Shown in pieces: positions 62,044 through 64,000 of a stretch of 64,000 nucleotides of DNA. A program made the translations under genes and the position numbers. The notes under the pieces were generated by a model that had not been told where the DNA came from, searched no databases, and saw only the letters and a program-made list of their open reading frames with translations. This stretch comes from Arenibacter echinorum. Its GTDB lineage: Bacteria > Bacteroidota > Bacteroidia > Flavobacteriales > Flavobacteriaceae. Numbering within the stretch: the stretch's first letter is position 1; each line of letters starts with the position of its first letter. The stretch is taken from NCBI RefSeq assembly GCF_003259375.1, contig NZ_QLLN01000012.1, positions 1-64,000 on the forward strand, read 5' to 3'.

Positions 62044-63015
62044 TTAGAAAAATCTTGGGGATTTTAAATTGCCCAGCTCCTTGATGAAGTCATAGCGCAA
62101 AATAATCTCAAAGGATCCATCATTAAACGTTGCTTGTCCCAACTCGGTAGTTTCTTTATCATAGGCCATTCCAATAAGGAACTTATTGGAGATATTGAAT
62201 CCAACCATAGCACTTAATGCCGCATCCCAGCGATATGCTGCTCCAACTATAAATTTGTCATTGAGCATAAAATTGGCCGAAACGTCGACTTGCAAAGGTG
62301 CACCTTGTACTACTTTGGTTAGAAGGGCGGGTTTAAATTTTAAATTGGTATTTAGATCGAACACATATCCGGTTATCAAATATAAATTCATCTGTTCCTT
62401 AGCCGTCGATAATGCTTCCCCATCAAAATGTGTCGTTTGTAAAAAACGAGGTACGGACAAGCCTGCATAGAATTTTTCGGTATGATAATAAACTCCGGCA
62501 CCTATGTTGGGGGAAAATTTATTATCAATATCCTGTTGTAAGGTGGGGTCTGGCCCTCCCGGGTTTGTATAATCTTGATTAAGTTCCGAATAACGTATGT
62601 CCAACATATGGGCACTGGCCTTTAAGCCAAAACTTAATCTACCTTCTTGGGAGGTATAAACGGTATATGAAAAATCTCCATCAAAATAAGTTTCGGAAGT
62701 AGGACCAATTTTGTCGTTCACTATGGAAATACCCAAACCTACTCCCCTATAGCCTATGGGGGAATGTAAATTTAAAGTTTGGGTAGTTGGCGCTCCATCC
62801 AAACCTACCCATTGGGACCTATGTAATGCTGCAATACTGATATGTCCACGGGAACCGGCATAAGCTGGGTTTACACTTACCGTATTATACATATACTGGG
62901 TATATTGTGCATCCTGTTGGGACTGTACCGTGTTACTGACCAACATGGCTACGGCAAATAAGCACAACAACAGCTGATTGGAATCTAGTATATTTTTTAT
63001 AAGATTTGACATCAT
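62044..63015 (-). CDS. PorP/SprF family type IX secretion outer-membrane protein
   Basis: 323 residues. Signal peptide region (LLLCLFAVAMLVSNTVQSQQ), then QDAQYTQYMYNTVSVNPAYAGSRG, the hallmark start of PorP/SprF proteins. The rest alternates in barrel-strand fashion (FGLKASAHMLDIRY, FSPNIGAGVYYHTEKFYAG). SprF-type members serve export or anchoring of type B sorting-domain proteins in T9SS. It follows the large cargo gene without a gap, which fits this pairing. Confidence 0.93.
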   Translation of the reverse strand: MMSNLIKNILDSNQLLLCLFAVAMLVSNTVQSQQDAQYTQYMYNTVSVNPAYAGSRGHISIAALHRSQWVGLDGAPTTQTLNLHSPIGYRGVGLGISIVNDKIGPTSETYFDGDFSYTVYTSQEGRLSFGLKASAHMLDIRYSELNQDYTNPGGPDPTLQQDIDNKFSPNIGAGVYYHTEKFYAGLSVPRFLQTTHFDGEALSTAKEQMNLYLITGYVFDLNTNLKFKPALLTKVVQGAPLQVDVSANFMLNDKFIVGAAYRWDAALSAMVGFNISNKFLIGMAYDKETTELGQATFNDGSFEIILRYDFIKELGNLKSPRFF

Positions 63016-64000
63016 TTATCTGTTTATGTATATGTATCCCGTAAGGGTCGTCATCTTTCCTCCTACCGATGGGGTATAGTCCAATATGTAGAAATAAGTT
63101 CCTACCGGCAATTGATTATCTTTTGCAACGGTTACCCTGCCTTCAGAAGTACCGTCGAAATAGTTGGATTCATTATTATAGGCCTTGGTTGCATAAACCA
63201 ATACTCCCCAACGGTTATATATTTTGATGGTATTGTTTGGATAATTTTCAATTCCCCTTATGGTCAATACATCATGAATTCCATCATTATTGGGTGTTAT
63301 TACATTAAACACTTCCACTCCGTCATCCAATATGATCAAATCTGAATCCAAATAATTAGGAGTACCATCCCCATCAAAATCGTCGTTGGCATAATTTCCA
63401 TCACCGTTTTCATCTTCATCAACTGTAAGTATTCCGTCATCGTCATCATCGGTATCCCTGTAATCTACTTCATCATCCCCATCGGTATTGGGCAGATCAT
63501 TGTAAGGATCATTTATTTCATCATTAACATCAATATCAATAGTTGTGCTGCCTTCATAACCATCATCCAGACCATCATTATCCTTATCCGAACCAATATA
63601 AACAACATCCGGAATTCCGTCATGGTCATGATCATGTCCTTCAATATTGTCCGGAACATTATCATTATCACTGTCCTCGTCCAAGTAATCTGGCAAACTA
63701 TCCCCATCCGTGTCTATTGGGAACAAGCCAAGATTTCCATTGTTTTCATAGGCATCGTCCAAACCATTATTATTGGCATCAATACCACTTGGTGCAATAT
63801 ATCCTTGAGTAGTTTGGGCTTCAACGTTATCTGGAATACCATCATCATCACTATCAATATCCAGGTAATCCGGTATACCATCGCCATCAGAATCAGTTGG
63901 GTCCGTAGACGGATCATTATCACCATCCAAATTAAGGTCTTCAAAACTGTCCAATATTCCATCGTCATCACTATCTATATCAACAATTCCCGATGGGTTG
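63016..64000 (-). CDS. Large T9SS cargo protein, type B sorting domain (N-terminus outside window)
   Basis: The frame is open to the right edge, so only the last 327 residues are seen. Upstream part: many thrombospondin type 3-like Asp-rich repeats ([47 protein letters not shown]), which bind calcium and form rigid stalks. The last ~90 residues ([55 protein letters not shown]) are the gliding-motility-associated C-terminal (type B) domain used for T9SS export. It is likely a surface adhesin, paired with the PorP/SprF protein encoded next. Confidence 0.92.
   Translation of the reverse strand, partial: NPSGIVDIDSDDDGILDSFEDLNLDGDNDPSTDPTDSDGDGIPDYLDIDSDDDGIPDNVEAQTTQGYIAPSGIDANNNGLDDAYENNGNLGLFPIDTDGDSLPDYLDEDSDNDNVPDNIEGHDHDHDGIPDVVYIGSDKDNDGLDDGYEGSTTIDIDVNDEINDPYNDLPNTDGDDEVDYRDTDDDDDGILTVDEDENGDGNYANDDFDGDGTPNYLDSDLIILDDGVEVFNVITPNNDGIHDVLTIRGIENYPNNTIKIYNRWGVLVYATKAYNNESNYFDGTSEGRVTVAKDNQLPVGTYFYILDYTPSVGGKMTTLTGYIYINR

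Noticed and set aside
63016..64000. Dense short repeats, possible CRISPR or tandem DNA array
   Set aside because: The repetition comes from Asp-rich calcium-binding protein repeats in frame; there are no fixed repeat and spacer units.

Overview
The window looks like chromosomal core DNA of a marine member of the Flavobacteriaceae (Bacteroidota). Evidence: many promoters follow the Bacteroidota pattern TTG-N19/20-TAnnTTTG; the split transketolase, DUF4295, PorP/SprF and type B type IX secretion (T9SS) sorting domain are typical of the phylum; genes have few Shine-Dalgarno sequences; and there is a zeaxanthin-type crt cluster. The clade may be Maribacter/Arenibacter/Zobellia-like, but that is only an impression. 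I see no phage, transposase, integrase, CRISPR array or restriction system. This is an ordinary housekeeping segment with some clade-specific peculiarities.

Layout. 1-474: a strong leftward promoter that looks like that of an rRNA operon, divergent from thrS. 475-3802: thrS-infC-rpmI-rplT; infC appears to start at a rare ATA codon. 3885-6912: EF-hand protein, YjbQ family protein, HAD phosphatase and an exported protein that flavobacterial genomes usually label 'asparagine synthetase B' without support. 7092-12901 (leftward): dnaB, then tgt-LptF/G permease-EamA transporter-accA, probably one transcript. 13069-14906: split transketolase. 15137-18830: small outer-membrane barrel, FKBP lipoprotein with a calcium-binding tail, S4/methyltransferase/phosphoribosyltransferase cluster, aroK. 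18967-19233: tRNA-Lys and tRNA-Leu. 19438-22203: crtI-crtB-crtZ. 22222-23353: two TlpA-like membrane thioredoxins, one without its cysteines. 23431-29187: aconitase, MoxR ATPase and two SurA/PpiC-type chaperone genes.

29305-37809: a small conserved protein, serine hydrolases, SRPBCC protein, EamA transporter, TIM-barrel isomerase-like protein, rimO, alpha/beta hydrolase and ftsY. 37900-43961: DUF4295-rpmG-rpmB (with their own promoter), then cinA, Hpt and FAH-family genes, a DEDDh exonuclease, an E2 acyltransferase and recR. 43962-44785 is the only large gap downstream of position 474. 44786-49804: fabH, htpG, DoxX, MOSC and a secreted beta protein. 50024-55980: araC-alkB, S1/P1 nuclease, PBP1A and an SPFH protein. 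56247-61772: ribbon-helix-helix protein, HAD phosphatase, DUF819 membrane protein, DUF4369 lipoprotein, manA, queD and idi. 62044-64000: a PorP/SprF protein downstream of a large type B T9SS cargo protein that runs off the right edge.

How the genes fit together. idi and crtI/crtB/crtZ serve isoprenoid and carotenoid synthesis, although lycopene cyclase is not in the window. tgt and queD belong to the queuosine pathway. accA and fabH serve fatty-acid initiation. The SurA-like proteins, LptF/G permease, PBP1A, T9SS genes and lipoproteins build the cell envelope. No clear new multi-gene system was found. The best leads are the ATA start of infC, the cysteine-less thioredoxin paralogue, the zinc-site-less Tgt, possible leaderless transcripts, and the secreted 'asparagine synthetase B' family.
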